This document shows, one piece after another, positions 31,558-40,449 of a stretch of DNA of 64,000 nt. Positions within the stretch are counted from its first letter, which is position 1. Every line of letters starts with the position of its first letter. This stretch comes from Mesobacterium pallidum (lineage in GTDB: Bacteria > Pseudomonadota > Alphaproteobacteria > Rhodobacterales > Rhodobacteraceae), in the NCBI RefSeq assembly GCF_019966535.1, contig NZ_JAIMID010000020.1, positions 1 through 64,000 on the forward strand, in the 5' to 3' direction. A model generated the notes under the pieces. That model searched no databases. It was not told where the DNA came from and was given only the letters and a program-made list of their open reading frames with translations. A program made the position numbers and the translations under genes.

Positions 31558-32649
31558 ATGCCCTTTGCCCCCGACACCACCGAACTGCTGGCCCGCGCCC
31601 GGAGCGATCTGCGCATGGGCGTGCCGGTGGTGCTGTCGGGCGGCGATGGCGCGGCGCTGGTGCTGGCGGCCGAGACGCTGACGCCCCCGCGCTTTGCCGA
31701 GCTCGCCACCTTGCCCGGCGCGCCGGTGCTGGCGATCACCGCACGCCGGGCCGAGACGCTCAAGGCCCGGCCCTACGACACCGACCTCGCCCGGCTGCGC
31801 CTGCCGCGCGGCGCCGACCTTGCCTGGGTGCAGGCGGTGGCCGACCCGTCCGACGACCTCGTCTCGCCCATGAAGGGCCCCTTCCAGTCCGACCGCGACG
31901 GCCCCGCCACCCTGCACCGCGCCGCGCTGCGGCTGGCGAAATCCGCCCGCCTGCTGCCCGCCGCGCTGGTGCTGGCGCTGGATGATGGCCCCGGCTTCGC
32001 CGCAACCCACGGCCTCACCCATGTGCGCCCGGACGCGACCGACCCGCTGATGGCCGCCCCCACCGCGCTGAACGAGATCGTCAGCGCCCGGCTTCCGGTC
32101 GAGGTCTCGACCGCCGGCCGCCTGCATGTCTTCCGCCCCGAGGACGGCAGCGAGGAACATTACGCGATGGAGATCGGCCGCCCGGCGCGCAATGCCCCCG
32201 TGCTCGCGCGCCTGCACTCGGCCTGTTTCACCGGCGACGTCATGGGCTCTCTGAAATGCGATTGCGGGCCGCAACTGCGCGCGGCGCTCGCCCAGATGGG
32301 CGACGAAGGCGCGGGCGTGCTCCTCTACCTCAACCAGGAAGGCCGCGGCATCGGCCTTGCCAACAAGATGCGCGCCTATTCGCTGCAGGACCAGGGCTTC
32401 GACACGGTCGAGGCGAACCACCGCCTCGGCTTCGAGGATGACGAACGCGACTTCCGCATCGGCGCCGCGATCCTGCGCGAACTTGGCTTTGCCTCGGTGC
32501 GCCTCTTGACCAACAACCCCAACAAGATCGCGATGATGGAAAGAAACGGCATCGCGGTGGCCGAACGCGTCCCCCTCAAGGTCGGCGAAAACGCCCACAA
32601 CCGCGCCTACCTCGCGACAAAGGCGGCGAAATCCGGCCACATGCTGTGA
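31558..32649 (+). CDS. ribA: GTP cyclohydrolase II
   Basis: This 363-residue enzyme makes 2,5-diamino-6-ribosylamino-4-pyrimidinone phosphate from GTP in riboflavin synthesis. The catalytic domain is C-terminal: zinc-binding Cys in CFTGDVMGSLKCDCG, LYLNQEGRGIGLANKMRAY and LLTNNPNKIAMMERNGI. The N-terminal ~170 residues are an extension that keeps little of the RibB active site. No other rib genes are adjacent. The stop overlaps a GTG start of the next gene (GTGA). Confidence 0.93.
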   Translation: MPFAPDTTELLARARSDLRMGVPVVLSGGDGAALVLAAETLTPPRFAELATLPGAPVLAITARRAETLKARPYDTDLARLRLPRGADLAWVQAVADPSDDLVSPMKGPFQSDRDGPATLHRAALRLAKSARLLPAALVLALDDGPGFAATHGLTHVRPDATDPLMAAPTALNEIVSARLPVEVSTAGRLHVFRPEDGSEEHYAMEIGRPARNAPVLARLHSACFTGDVMGSLKCDCGPQLRAALAQMGDEGAGVLLYLNQEGRGIGLANKMRAYSLQDQGFDTVEANHRLGFEDDERDFRIGAAILRELGFASVRLLTNNPNKIAMMERNGIAVAERVPLKVGENAHNRAYLATKAAKSGHML

Positions 32650-33212
32650 CCCGCTGCTTTCATTTTTCCAAAAATACTCCGGGGGGAGTCGCCAAAGGCG
32701 ACGGGGGGCTGGCCCCCCAGGGCCTCTGCCTCACGCCCACCGGCCTGACATTCCTGGGCCGCCGCTTCCCCTGCGTGATCGGCCGGACCGGGCTGACGGA
32801 CAACAAGCGCGAAGGCGACATGGCGACGCCCCTTGGCACCTGGCGCATCAGCGCCCTGCTCTACCGGCCCGACCGGCTGCCCCGCCCCGCGCCCTGGGCG
32901 CAGGCCATCAGGCCGCGCGATCTCTGGTCCGACGATTCCGCCCGGCCCGATTACAACCAGCCCGTCACCGCGCCCTACGCGGGCAGCCACGAGGCGCTGC
33001 GCCGCGCAGACCCGCTCTATGACCTGGTGCTGGTGACGGATTGGAACGCCGCAGGCACGCCCGGCAAGGGATCGGCCATCTTCCTGCACCAATGGCGCCG
33101 GCCGGGGTTTCCGACGGCAGGCTGCATCGCCTTCCGCCGCGACCATTTGCATTGGATCGCCGCACGGGCCGCGCCGGGGACGCGGGTGATCGTCCGGGGG
33201 ATGGTGGGGTAA
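32646..33212 (+). CDS. L,D-transpeptidase (YkuD) family protein with repeat-derived N-terminus
   Basis: This protein of about 188 residues has the YkuD catalytic motif: His in IFLHQWRRPGFPTAGCIAF, with the Cys in TAGC. Family-like sequence begins around LCLTPTGLTFLGRRFPCVIG. L,D-transpeptidases make 3-3 cross-links in peptidoglycan or attach lipoprotein; this is a small single-domain form. The GTG start overlaps ribA as GTGA. The first ~27 residues (CFHFSKNTPGGVAKGDGG and so on) are encoded by an interspersed intergenic repeat. No ATG, GTG or TTG lies between the repeat and the conserved domain, so the repeat either supplies the start or has displaced the original one. No signal peptide is visible. 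Confidence 0.82.
   Translation: MTRCFHFSKNTPGGVAKGDGGLAPQGLCLTPTGLTFLGRRFPCVIGRTGLTDNKREGDMATPLGTWRISALLYRPDRLPRPAPWAQAIRPRDLWSDDSARPDYNQPVTAPYAGSHEALRRADPLYDLVLVTDWNAAGTPGKGSAIFLHQWRRPGFPTAGCIAFRRDHLHWIAARAAPGTRVIVRGMVG
32654..32730. repeat. Interspersed 3'-end repeat, copy 3 (inside a coding sequence)
   Basis: GCTTTCATTTTTCCAAAAAT plus ACTCCGGGGGGAGTCGCC, then the hairpins GTCGCCAAAGGCGAC and GGGGGGCTGGCCCCCC. It begins five bases after the ribA stop and is read through as the N-terminus of the L,D-transpeptidase gene. Confidence 0.85.
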
Positions 33213-33256
33213 AACCCCACCCTACGGCGGGATGTAGGGTGGGGTTCTACCCCACC
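33203..33256. repeat. GTGGGGT-AACCCCAC hairpin repeats, locus 2 (bidirectional terminator-like)
   Basis: Two copies in opposite orientation: GGTGGGGTAAAACCCCACCC plus TAC (33203-33225), and GTAGGGTGGGGTTCTACCCC plus ACC (33234-33256). Each is a hairpin, and together they form a larger inverted repeat. They overlap the end of the L,D-transpeptidase gene and face the YggS gene, so both transcripts pass through them. Confidence 0.85.
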
Positions 33257-33266
33257 ACGCGCCCGG

Positions 33267-33923
33267 TCAATGGCCGGTGACACGATCCCCGAAAATCGCC
33301 GATCCGACGCGCACATGGGTCGCGCCCAGCGCGATCGCCCGCTCGAAATCGCCGCTCATGCCCATGGACAGCCCGCTGAGCCCGTTGCGCTCGGCGATCT
33401 TGGCCAGCAGGGCGAAATGCAGGCTCGGCTCTTCGTCCACCGGCGGGATGCACATGAGCCCCTTGAGCGGCAGGTCCAGCGCCCGCACCTCGGCGACGAA
33501 TGCATCCGCCTCGGCCGGCAGCACGCCGGCCTTCTGCTCTTCCTCGCCGGTGTTCACCTGGATGAAGAGGTCGGGACAGGCCCCCATCTCCTGCGCCAGC
33601 CGCGCCAGCGTGGTTGCCAGCTTGGGCCTGTCGAGCGAATGGATCGCCTCGAACAGCTCCATCGCCTGGCGCGCCTTGTTGCTTTGCAGCGGGCCGATCA
33701 GGTGGACGCGGGCGTCGGGATAGTCCTTACGGAAACGCGGCCACTTGCCGGCCGCCTCCTGCACGCGGTTCTCACCGAACAGACGGTGCCCCTCGGCCAG
33801 CACGGCGGCAACACGTTCGTCCGGCTGCACCTTTGAGACGGCGATCAGCTCGACGCTGCCCCTCGCCCGGCCAGCCTCGGCACAGGCCTTGTCGATGCGG
33901 GTCTGGATCTCGGTCAGGGACAT
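33267..33923 (-). CDS. YggS/PROSC family pyridoxal phosphate homeostasis protein
   Basis: This 218-residue protein has the family's N-terminal LIAVSKVQPDERV (Lys binding PLP), GENRVQEAAGKWP, VHLIGPLQSNKARQAMELF and LSMGMSGDFERAIALGATHVRVG. It is a single TIM-barrel PLP carrier that buffers free PLP. The ATG at 33923 matches the family start; 47 codons upstream in frame are intergenic. It lies downstream of the porin gene and its terminator. Confidence 0.92.
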   Translation of the reverse strand: MSLTEIQTRIDKACAEAGRARGSVELIAVSKVQPDERVAAVLAEGHRLFGENRVQEAAGKWPRFRKDYPDARVHLIGPLQSNKARQAMELFEAIHSLDRPKLATTLARLAQEMGACPDLFIQVNTGEEEQKAGVLPAEADAFVAEVRALDLPLKGLMCIPPVDEEPSLHFALLAKIAERNGLSGLSMGMSGDFERAIALGATHVRVGSAIFGDRVTGH

Positions 33924-33980
33924 GGGCGGCCTCCGGGTCGTTTCGCCCCCAGATACCAGCCGGGGCGAAAAAGGAAAGGC

Positions 33981-34014
33981 GCCAAAGGAAAAGGGCAGGT
34001 CCGAAGACCTGCCC
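33981..34014 (-). terminator. Intrinsic terminator of the porin gene
   Basis: On the minus strand GGGCAGGTC TTCG GACCTGCCC is followed by TTTTCCTTT. A nine-base perfect stem with a stable TTCG tetraloop and a T-rich tail lies 31 bases after the porin stop. Confidence 0.9.
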
Positions 34015-34044
34015 CCTGTAACGGTCGGTACCGTCCGTCGGCAA

Positions 34045-34878
34045 TTAGAAGCCGAAGAACACACCGAAGCCTGCGACCACGTCGCCAGCGCCGTTCGAGC
34101 CGACGGTGCCGGACAGCGTTGCGCCGCCCATGTCGTGCGACACGTCGAGACCGTAGATGGTGTCGGTGTTGGTGTCTTTGTCGTCGATCAGGACGCCCAG
34201 CGTGGTGGCCGAACCGATGTTGTACGACAGGATACCGGTCAGCTCCATGTTGCCGGCAGCATCTTCACCTGCGCCGACTTTGACCGAGCCTTGGCCGAAG
34301 TTGTAGGCGAGGGCCAGCATCCAGCTTTCGTCGGTGGCGTAGCCGGCACCAACGGTGATGTTGCCCGAGCTGTACTTGACACCGATGTCCTGCTCGTCGC
34401 CGCCGGCCATGCCGATGGTCGATGCGACGCCAACGGTGAACGAACCGGTGGTGTACTGAACCAGGACGTTGTTGCCCGAGTCGTTGATGACCGAGGTGTT
34501 GTTGTCAGCGGCGATCACGTCACCGTCGTCGAAGCCGTAGAAGGCAGCGGCACGGGCCAGGGTCTTGGCGGCACCGTGGGTCGAGCCGACGCGGGCCGAC
34601 AGGCCGGCTGCGGCGATATCGACGCGCTGACGCTCGAACGTCTCGGTGCCGTCGCCAGCGCCGGTGACCGTGGTGCGGGTGAACGCGGTCAGCGACACGC
34701 CGTTGTCGGTTTCGACATTGGCGGTGAAGGTCAGGCGGACAGCGTGCGCGACGGTCACGTCGTCGGTGGCGCCATCGTACTTGATACCTGCGAAGCCATA
34801 GCCACCAACAGTCGCGTCAGCGGCGGCGAAACCAGCCGAAGCAACCAGGGCAGCGGAGGCGAGAAGAACTTTTTTCAT
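34045..34878 (-). CDS. Outer-membrane porin
   Basis: This 277-residue protein has a Sec signal (MKKVLLASAALVASAGFAAA) and then alternating aromatic/hydrophobic beta strands: VGGYGFAGIKYDG, VRLTFTANVET, LAYNFGQGSVKVGAG, ending in VAGFGVFFGF with the terminal Phe of outer-membrane beta barrels. It is the Gram-negative porin type common in Rhodobacteraceae. The stretch QRVDIAAAGLSARVG probably marks the constriction loop area. GAGGGA lies upstream of the ATG. A good terminator follows, so it is a single-gene unit. Confidence 0.9.
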   Translation of the reverse strand: MKKVLLASAALVASAGFAAADATVGGYGFAGIKYDGATDDVTVAHAVRLTFTANVETDNGVSLTAFTRTTVTGAGDGTETFERQRVDIAAAGLSARVGSTHGAAKTLARAAAFYGFDDGDVIAADNNTSVINDSGNNVLVQYTTGSFTVGVASTIGMAGGDEQDIGVKYSSGNITVGAGYATDESWMLALAYNFGQGSVKVGAGEDAAGNMELTGILSYNIGSATTLGVLIDDKDTNTDTIYGLDVSHDMGGATLSGTVGSNGAGDVVAGFGVFFGF

Positions 34879-35206
34879 TTCGATTCCCTCGGGTTTTCTT
34901 GATCATTGCCCCGGCAGGAGAATCCGCACCGGGTATGGGGGATCAATCGCTCTTTTCGGCCTGTCTTGGCAAGCGCCCCCGACGCGGGTCCGGGATTGTG
35001 GCCGGGATTGGTGCAGCTTTGCCACAGTCCGTTCCCGGGGCCCCTGGAAGGCCCCGCCGCAGAGCCGATTCCGTGGCGTCCATCATACTGGGACTCGCGG
35101 GCGCGCGCGAGGGATCGGGGCGCAGGACCGGGGCCGCCGGGAAACTCCTTGCCCCCGGAAAGCCCGGCGAGTAGGAAAAAAGGCAGGTTGAAAGCAGGCG
35201 AAGTCA
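34879..35206. other. Porin/DUF3576 divergent intergenic region
   Basis: This 328-base gap holds a GGGGCC...GGCCCC hairpin near 35036-35055 and AT-rich stretches just upstream of the porin start. It must contain both promoters. I cannot fix -35 and -10 boxes with confidence and see no coding sequence. Confidence 0.6.
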
Positions 35207-35677
35207 ATGAGCACAGCACGATCCCTTACGGCCGCCCTCTGCGTGGCACTGGCCCTTGCAGGGTGCAGCCGCGGAAACGGCGGCGGCACGGCGGCGCCCG
35301 CAGGCGCACCGGCCGGCGAATTCGTCCCGGCCAGCGAAAGCAACTTCTTCGACCTGATCAACCCGCCCCGGACCGAGGACGTGGGCCAGGTGAACCGGTA
35401 CATCTGGAATGCCTCGCTTGACGTGCTGAGCTTTCTGCCGCTGCAGACGGTCGATCCGTTCACCGGCACGATCGTGACCGGCTACGGAACGCCACCGGGC
35501 GGCGGCCGCGCCTATCGCGCAACGGTGCTGATCACCGATCCCGCGCTCGAGGCGCGCTCGCTCAAGGTGGCGCTGGCCACGCGCAATGGCCCGGTCTCGA
35601 CGGCAACCCAGCGCGCGGTCGAGGATTCGATCCTGGCCCGCGCACGGCAGATGCGGATCAGCGACAGCCGGTTCTGA
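35207..35677 (+). CDS. DUF3576 family lipoprotein
   Basis: This 156-residue protein has a lipoprotein signal with lipobox LALAGC near residues 15-20. The conserved core is FFDLINPPRTEDVGQVNRYIW and LPLQTVDPFTGTIVTGYGTP, with DPALEARSLKVALATRNGPV. This family is restricted to alphaproteobacteria, has unknown function and regularly sits close to leuS and lptE. It is probably anchored in the outer membrane, where LptE also acts, so an envelope-assembly role is a reasonable guess. Confidence 0.9.
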   Translation: MSTARSLTAALCVALALAGCSRGNGGGTAAPAGAPAGEFVPASESNFFDLINPPRTEDVGQVNRYIWNASLDVLSFLPLQTVDPFTGTIVTGYGTPPGGGRAYRATVLITDPALEARSLKVALATRNGPVSTATQRAVEDSILARARQMRISDSRF

Positions 35678-35698
35678 GCGGCGCAGGCCCGGGACGCG

Positions 35699-35864
35699 GT
35701 GGAGTGAAACCCCACCCTGCATCTTGCGGGGATGGTCGGCGGCGGATGGTGGGGTGGAACCCCACCCTACATCTTTTGGAGATGTCCGCGCCGCGCAGTG
35801 GGGTGCCTCCTGGCCCGTTTGGGTCACATACCGCGTGGTGGGGTAGAACCCCACCCTACATCTT
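35699..35864. repeat. GTGGGGT-AACCCCAC hairpin repeats, locus 3 (cluster)
   Basis: Three full copies with the sequence GTGGGGT..AACCCCACCCTACATC: 35699-35725 (one change), 35749-35775 and 35837-35864. A partial copy lies at 35797-35806. All are in the same orientation and fill the 192-base gap between the convergent DUF3576 and glycosyltransferase genes. Confidence 0.88.
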
Positions 35865-35869
35865 GACGA

Positions 35870-37126
35870 TCAGACCGGCACCTTGCTGGGCAGTTGCGCC
35901 AGCTCGTCCACCCATTGCAGATGCCGCGGCAGGGTCACGGATTTCAGGTCGAAGTTCTCGACCACGTAGTCGCGGGCCTTCTTGCCCAGCCGTGTGCGCA
36001 GTTCGGCATCCTCGAGCAACGCGTCCAGCCGGTCCACCAGCCCCTTGCGGTCGAAGAAATCGACCATGATGCCGTTCTCGCCCTCGGTCAGCACTTCCTT
36101 GACCGGGTCGGTGTCGCTGGCCAGGATCGCGGCCTCGGCGCTCATTGCTTCCAGCAGCGACCAGGACAGCACGAAGGGGTAGGTCAGGTAGACATGGGCC
36201 CGGCTGACCTGCATGAAGGCGAGGTACTTGTCGTAGGGCACACGGCCCAGGAAATGCACCCTGTCCCAGCTGGGCGTCGGGATACGGCCGCGCACCTCGT
36301 CGATGTAGATCTGCTTCCAGGTCTGGCCGTGGGGCGCGCGGGCGCCATAGCTCACCTCGTCCCCGCCGATCAGCACCACATGGGCATTGGGCCGCCGCTT
36401 GAGGATCTCGGGCAGGCAGCGCATGAAGACATGGTAGCCGCGGTAGGGCTCGAGGTTGCGGTTGATGAAGGTGATGACCTCATCGTCGCGGGTCAGCGTC
36501 AGCCCCTCGCGCACCTCGAGCTTGGCGTCCTTGTTCGGCACCACGATATTGGTGTCGATCCCGTCATGGCAGACGGTGATCAGGTCGCGGAAGGGCTGCG
36601 GGAAGGTGTCGGCCTGGAACCTGGTCGGCGAAATCCCCGCATCGCCGATCTCGAAATGCAGCGTGTTGTTGAGATTGCGGATGCGCAGGCGCATCGGTTC
36701 CTTCTGGGGCTGGCGCGACGGGAATTCCGGGTCGAACCCCATGAACGGGTAGTCGGCGCTGTGGTAGAGCTCGCAATAGAGCCCCATCCGCGCCTCGGGC
36801 CAGACATCCTTGAGGAACATCGGCTCGCCCCAGCCGTGATGCGCGAGGATGACATTGGGGTGAAACCCCTGTTCCTTCAGGCGCATGGCGGCGTCATAGC
36901 AGGCCTCGGCACGGACGACCTTGGCCTCGAGATCCAGCAGCCACGGGTGCGCATCCTTGGACGAGCCGCGGGCGATCTTGTAGGGAAGGACCTTGATGCC
37001 GTTCCACATGATCGGCTTTTCGACCTTGGGCGTCAGCGCCACGACCTCGTCGCCACGGGCCGCGAGGGCGGGCCCCAAATGTTTGTATTGACCGGGAAAA
37101 TTCTGGTGAATCAGAAGGATCTTCAT
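35870..37126 (-). CDS. Glycosyltransferase family 4 protein
   Basis: This 418-residue GT-B enzyme opens MKILLIHQNFPGQYKHLGPA and has the C-terminal donor site VYLTYPFVLSWSLLEAMSAE and EGENGIMVDFFDRKGL, typical of GT4. HDGIDTNIVVPNKD and FINRNLEPYRGYHVFMRCL resemble relatives in capsule or lipopolysaccharide clusters. The sugar and acceptor cannot be read from sequence. It stands alone, divergent from leuS by 280 bases, not inside a polysaccharide cluster. Confidence 0.9.
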   Translation of the reverse strand: MKILLIHQNFPGQYKHLGPALAARGDEVVALTPKVEKPIMWNGIKVLPYKIARGSSKDAHPWLLDLEAKVVRAEACYDAAMRLKEQGFHPNVILAHHGWGEPMFLKDVWPEARMGLYCELYHSADYPFMGFDPEFPSRQPQKEPMRLRIRNLNNTLHFEIGDAGISPTRFQADTFPQPFRDLITVCHDGIDTNIVVPNKDAKLEVREGLTLTRDDEVITFINRNLEPYRGYHVFMRCLPEILKRRPNAHVVLIGGDEVSYGARAPHGQTWKQIYIDEVRGRIPTPSWDRVHFLGRVPYDKYLAFMQVSRAHVYLTYPFVLSWSLLEAMSAEAAILASDTDPVKEVLTEGENGIMVDFFDRKGLVDRLDALLEDAELRTRLGKKARDYVVENFDLKSVTLPRHLQWVDELAQLPSKVPV

Positions 37127-37406
37127 AGGCTACCGCCGCTGGAAAAAGTCACTTTGGACCTACATGCCAGATGGGGGCGGGCAGGCCAATGGCGATGATA
37201 TGGCAAAACGCGGCGCAAAGTCCCCCCTGCGCCGCCACGCCGTGCGGGTTTCTGCCACCGGATCGCCTTGCGACGCCGCCGGGGCTGAAACAACGGGCAG
37301 ACACCGGGCCCCGCGCCTGCCTTTTCCGCCGCAATCCACTGGACCGCAGGCCCCTTCCGCCGTATCACCCGCATCGCCCCAAGGACCATTTGTCGAAGGA
37401 CACGCA

Positions 37407-39959
37407 ATGTCGCGCTACACGCCCGCCGAGATCGAAGCCCGCTGGCAGCACGCCTGGACCGAGGCCGACCTGTTCCGCGCGGAGCGCGACGAGAGCCGGT
37501 CCAAGTACTACGTGCTCGAGATGTTCCCCTACCCCTCGGGGCGCATCCACATCGGCCACGTGCGCAACTACACGATGGGCGACGTGGTGGCCCGCTACAA
37601 GCGCGCGACCGGGTTCAACGTGCTGCACCCGATGGGCTTTGACGCCTTCGGCATGCCGGCCGAGAACGCGGCGATGGCAAGCGGTGGCCACCCCAAGACC
37701 TGGACCTATGACAACATCGACACGATGGTCGAGCAGATGAAGCCGCTGGGCCTGTCGATCGACTGGTCGCGCATGTTCGCCACCTGCGATCCGGAATACT
37801 ACGGCCAGCAGCAGGCGCTGTTCCTCGACTTCCTCGAAAAGGGCCTGGTCTACCGCAAGAACGCCGTGGTCAACTGGGACCCGGTCGACATGACCGTTCT
37901 GGCCAACGAACAGGTCGAGGACGGGCGCGGATGGCGCTCGGGCGCGCTGGTCGAACGGCGCGAGCTGACGCAGTGGTTCTTCAAGATCTCGGACTATTCC
38001 GAAGAGCTGCTGGACGCGCTGGACGGCCTCGACGACTGGCCGGCCAAGGTCAAGACCATGCAGGCCAACTGGATCGGCCGCTCGCGCGGGCTGCAATTCG
38101 CCTTCTCGACGGTCGATGCCCCGGACGGGTTCGACCGGATCGAGGTCTACACCACCCGCCCCGACACCCTGCTGGGCGCGTCCTTTGTCGGCATCTCGCC
38201 CGACCACCCGCTGGCCAAGCAGCTCGAGCGGGATCGCGAAGACGTCGCCGCCTTCTGCACCGAGGCGCGGCGCGGCGGCACCACCGAGGAAGCGCTGGAA
38301 AAGGCCGAGAAGCTGGGCTTCGACACCGGCCTCACCGTGCGCCATCCCTTTGATACCTCGTGGGAGCTGCCGGTCTACATCGCCAACTTCATCCTGATGG
38401 ATTACGGCACCGGCGCGATCTTCGGCTGCCCCGGCCATGACCAGCGCGACCACGATTTCTGCCGCAAGTACGGCCTGCCCATCGTCGAGACCTTCGTGCC
38501 CCTCGAGGGCGAGATCGACATCCAGGCCGCGCCCTTCGTGCCCGCCAAATCCGAGAAAGTCCGCTACACCCGCCTGATCGCGGGCGAGGAGGTGCAGACC
38601 GGCGACGAGGCGGTCGAGGCCGCCGTGGACCTCTGCGAACAGAACGGCGTCGGCCAAGGCGTGACCAAGTTCCGCCTGCGCGACTGGGGCCTCTCGCGCC
38701 AGCGCTACTGGGGCTGCCCGATCCCGGTCGTGCATTGCCCCGATTGCGGTGTGGTGCCCGAGAAAAAGGAAAACCTGCCGGTCCGCCTGCCCGATGACGT
38801 CAGCTTTGACGTGCCGGGCAACCCGCTCGACCGCCACCCGACCTGGCGCGACGTGCCCTGCCCCGCCTGCGGCACGGCGGCCAAGCGCGAGACGGACACG
38901 ATGGACACCTTCGTCGATTCGTCCTGGTACTTCGCCCGCTTCACCGCGCCGCGCGCGACGACGCCGACCGTGGCCGAGGATGTCGATTACTGGATGAACG
39001 TCGACCAGTATATCGGCGGGATCGAGCACGCGATCCTGCACCTGCTCTATTCCCGCTTCTTCGCCCGCGCGATGCATATCTGCGGCCACCTGCCCGAGAA
39101 ATCGAAAGAGCCGTTCAACGCGCTCTTTACCCAGGGCATGGTGACCCACGCGATCTACAAGACCGAAAAGGACGGCCGCCCGGTCTATCACTACCCCGAG
39201 GAGGTGACGTTGAAGGACGGCAAGGGCTTCCTTGTCGACGGCACCGAGGTCGAGATCGTGCCCTCGGCCAAGATGTCCAAGTCCAAGAACAACGTGGTCG
39301 ACCCCGTGGCGATCATCAGCCAGTACGGCGCCGACACGGCCCGCTGGTTCGTGCTGTCCGACAGCCCGCCCGAGCGGGACGTGGAATGGACCGCCTCGGG
39401 CGCCGAGGCCGCGAACAAGCACCTCGGCCGCGTGTTCCGCATCGCCTCCGAGATCGCGGAAAGCTCCGACGCACCGGGTGAGGGTGACACCGACCTGTTG
39501 CGCGAGATGCACAAGACCATCGACGAGGTGACCAAGGGCGTCGAAAGCTTCGGCTTCAACGCGGCCATCGCGCGGCTCTATGCCTTCACCAACACGCTGC
39601 AACGGACCAAGGCCGGCGCGGCGGCGCGGCGTGAGGCCGCACTGGCGCTGGCGCAGCTCATGTCGCCGATGACCCCGCACCTTTCGGAAGAGGTCTGGAA
39701 ACTGCTCGGCGGGGAGGGCTTTGTCACCTCCGCCCCCTGGCCCCAGGCCGACCCGGCCATGCTGATCGACGACACCGTGACCCTGCCCGTGCAGGTCAAC
39801 GGCAAGCGCCGGGCCGAGATCGAGGTGCCCAAGGACATGCCCAAGGACGAGATCGAAAAGATCGCCCTGTCGCAGCATACCGTGCAGCGGGCCCTCGACG
39901 GTGCGACGCCCAAGAAGGTGATCGTCGTGCCCGGACGGATCGTCAATGTGGTGGTTTGA
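37407..39959 (+). CDS. leuS: Leucyl-tRNA synthetase
   Basis: A complete 850-residue class I enzyme. It begins MSRYTPAEIEARWQHAWTEA; the HIGH motif is GRIHIGHVRNYTMGD, the CP1 editing domain contains YTTRPDTLLGASFVGISPDH, a zinc-like insertion has CPDC and CPACG, and the KMSKS loop is AKMSKSKNNVVDP. The C-terminal PVQVNGKRRAEIEVP and KKVIVVPGRIVNVVV are standard. The ATG at 37407 is the family start, and the frame open for 81 codons upstream is not coding. It overlaps lptE by 14 bases. Confidence 0.97.
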   Translation: MSRYTPAEIEARWQHAWTEADLFRAERDESRSKYYVLEMFPYPSGRIHIGHVRNYTMGDVVARYKRATGFNVLHPMGFDAFGMPAENAAMASGGHPKTWTYDNIDTMVEQMKPLGLSIDWSRMFATCDPEYYGQQQALFLDFLEKGLVYRKNAVVNWDPVDMTVLANEQVEDGRGWRSGALVERRELTQWFFKISDYSEELLDALDGLDDWPAKVKTMQANWIGRSRGLQFAFSTVDAPDGFDRIEVYTTRPDTLLGASFVGISPDHPLAKQLERDREDVAAFCTEARRGGTTEEALEKAEKLGFDTGLTVRHPFDTSWELPVYIANFILMDYGTGAIFGCPGHDQRDHDFCRKYGLPIVETFVPLEGEIDIQAAPFVPAKSEKVRYTRLIAGEEVQTGDEAVEAAVDLCEQNGVGQGVTKFRLRDWGLSRQRYWGCPIPVVHCPDCGVVPEKKENLPVRLPDDVSFDVPGNPLDRHPTWRDVPCPACGTAAKRETDTMDTFVDSSWYFARFTAPRATTPTVAEDVDYWMNVDQYIGGIEHAILHLLYSRFFARAMHICGHLPEKSKEPFNALFTQGMVTHAIYKTEKDGRPVYHYPEEVTLKDGKGFLVDGTEVEIVPSAKMSKSKNNVVDPVAIISQYGADTARWFVLSDSPPERDVEWTASGAEAANKHLGRVFRIASEIAESSDAPGEGDTDLLREMHKTIDEVTKGVESFGFNAAIARLYAFTNTLQRTKAGAAARREAALALAQLMSPMTPHLSEEVWKLLGGEGFVTSAPWPQADPAMLIDDTVTLPVQVNGKRRAEIEVPKDMPKDEIEKIALSQHTVQRALDGATPKKVIVVPGRIVNVVV

Positions 39960-40449
39960 TCGCCCCACGCGCCGCGCCGCGCTGGCCTTGGGGCTGTGCG
40001 CGGCGGGCGCGGCCTGCGGCTTTGCCCCGGCTTACGGGCCGCAGGGCGGGGCCTCGCGCCTTTCGGGCCAGGTCGTGGTCTCGGCCCCCGCCGACCGTGC
40101 CGGCTACCTGCTGGGCCAGCGGATCGAGGAGCGGCTGGGCTTTGCCGCCACCGGCCCCTACACCCTGACCGTTACCCATGACGTCTCGCGCTCCGGCCTC
40201 GGCACCGGCGGCGACGGGCGCACCACGCGCTACCAGCTCGTCGGCTCCGCCCGCTACAGCCTGCGCGAGGGCACGGACGGCCCGGTGCTGGCCAAGGGCA
40301 CGGTCGACGATTTCACCGGCTACTCGGCCACCGGCTCCACCGTGGCGACGCTTGCCGCCGTGCGCGACGCCGAGGAACGGCTGATGGTCATTCTCGCCGA
40401 CAAGGTGGTGGACAGGCTGCTGATGGCCGCGCCAGACCTGCCGTCATGA
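39946..40449 (+). CDS. lptE: LPS assembly lipoprotein LptE
   Basis: This 167-residue protein has a signal of lipoprotein type (RRAALALGLCAAGAACGF, with Cys at about residue 24) and the LptE fold landmarks LSGQVVVSAPADRAGYLLGQ, then RIEERLG, RTTRYQLVGSARYSLRE and LADKVVDRLLMA. It plugs LptD at the outer membrane for LPS delivery. It overlaps the leuS 3' end by 14 bases and holA by four (ATGA), so the three are one operon, a conserved arrangement in this family. Confidence 0.9.
   Translation: MWWFDRPTRRAALALGLCAAGAACGFAPAYGPQGGASRLSGQVVVSAPADRAGYLLGQRIEERLGFAATGPYTLTVTHDVSRSGLGTGGDGRTTRYQLVGSARYSLREGTDGPVLAKGTVDDFTGYSATGSTVATLAAVRDAEERLMVILADKVVDRLLMAAPDLPS

Noticed and set aside
37127..37406. 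A T-box-like or other leader in front of leuS
   Set aside because: No T-box sequence or terminator/antiterminator pair is seen. T-boxes are not expected in alphaproteobacteria.
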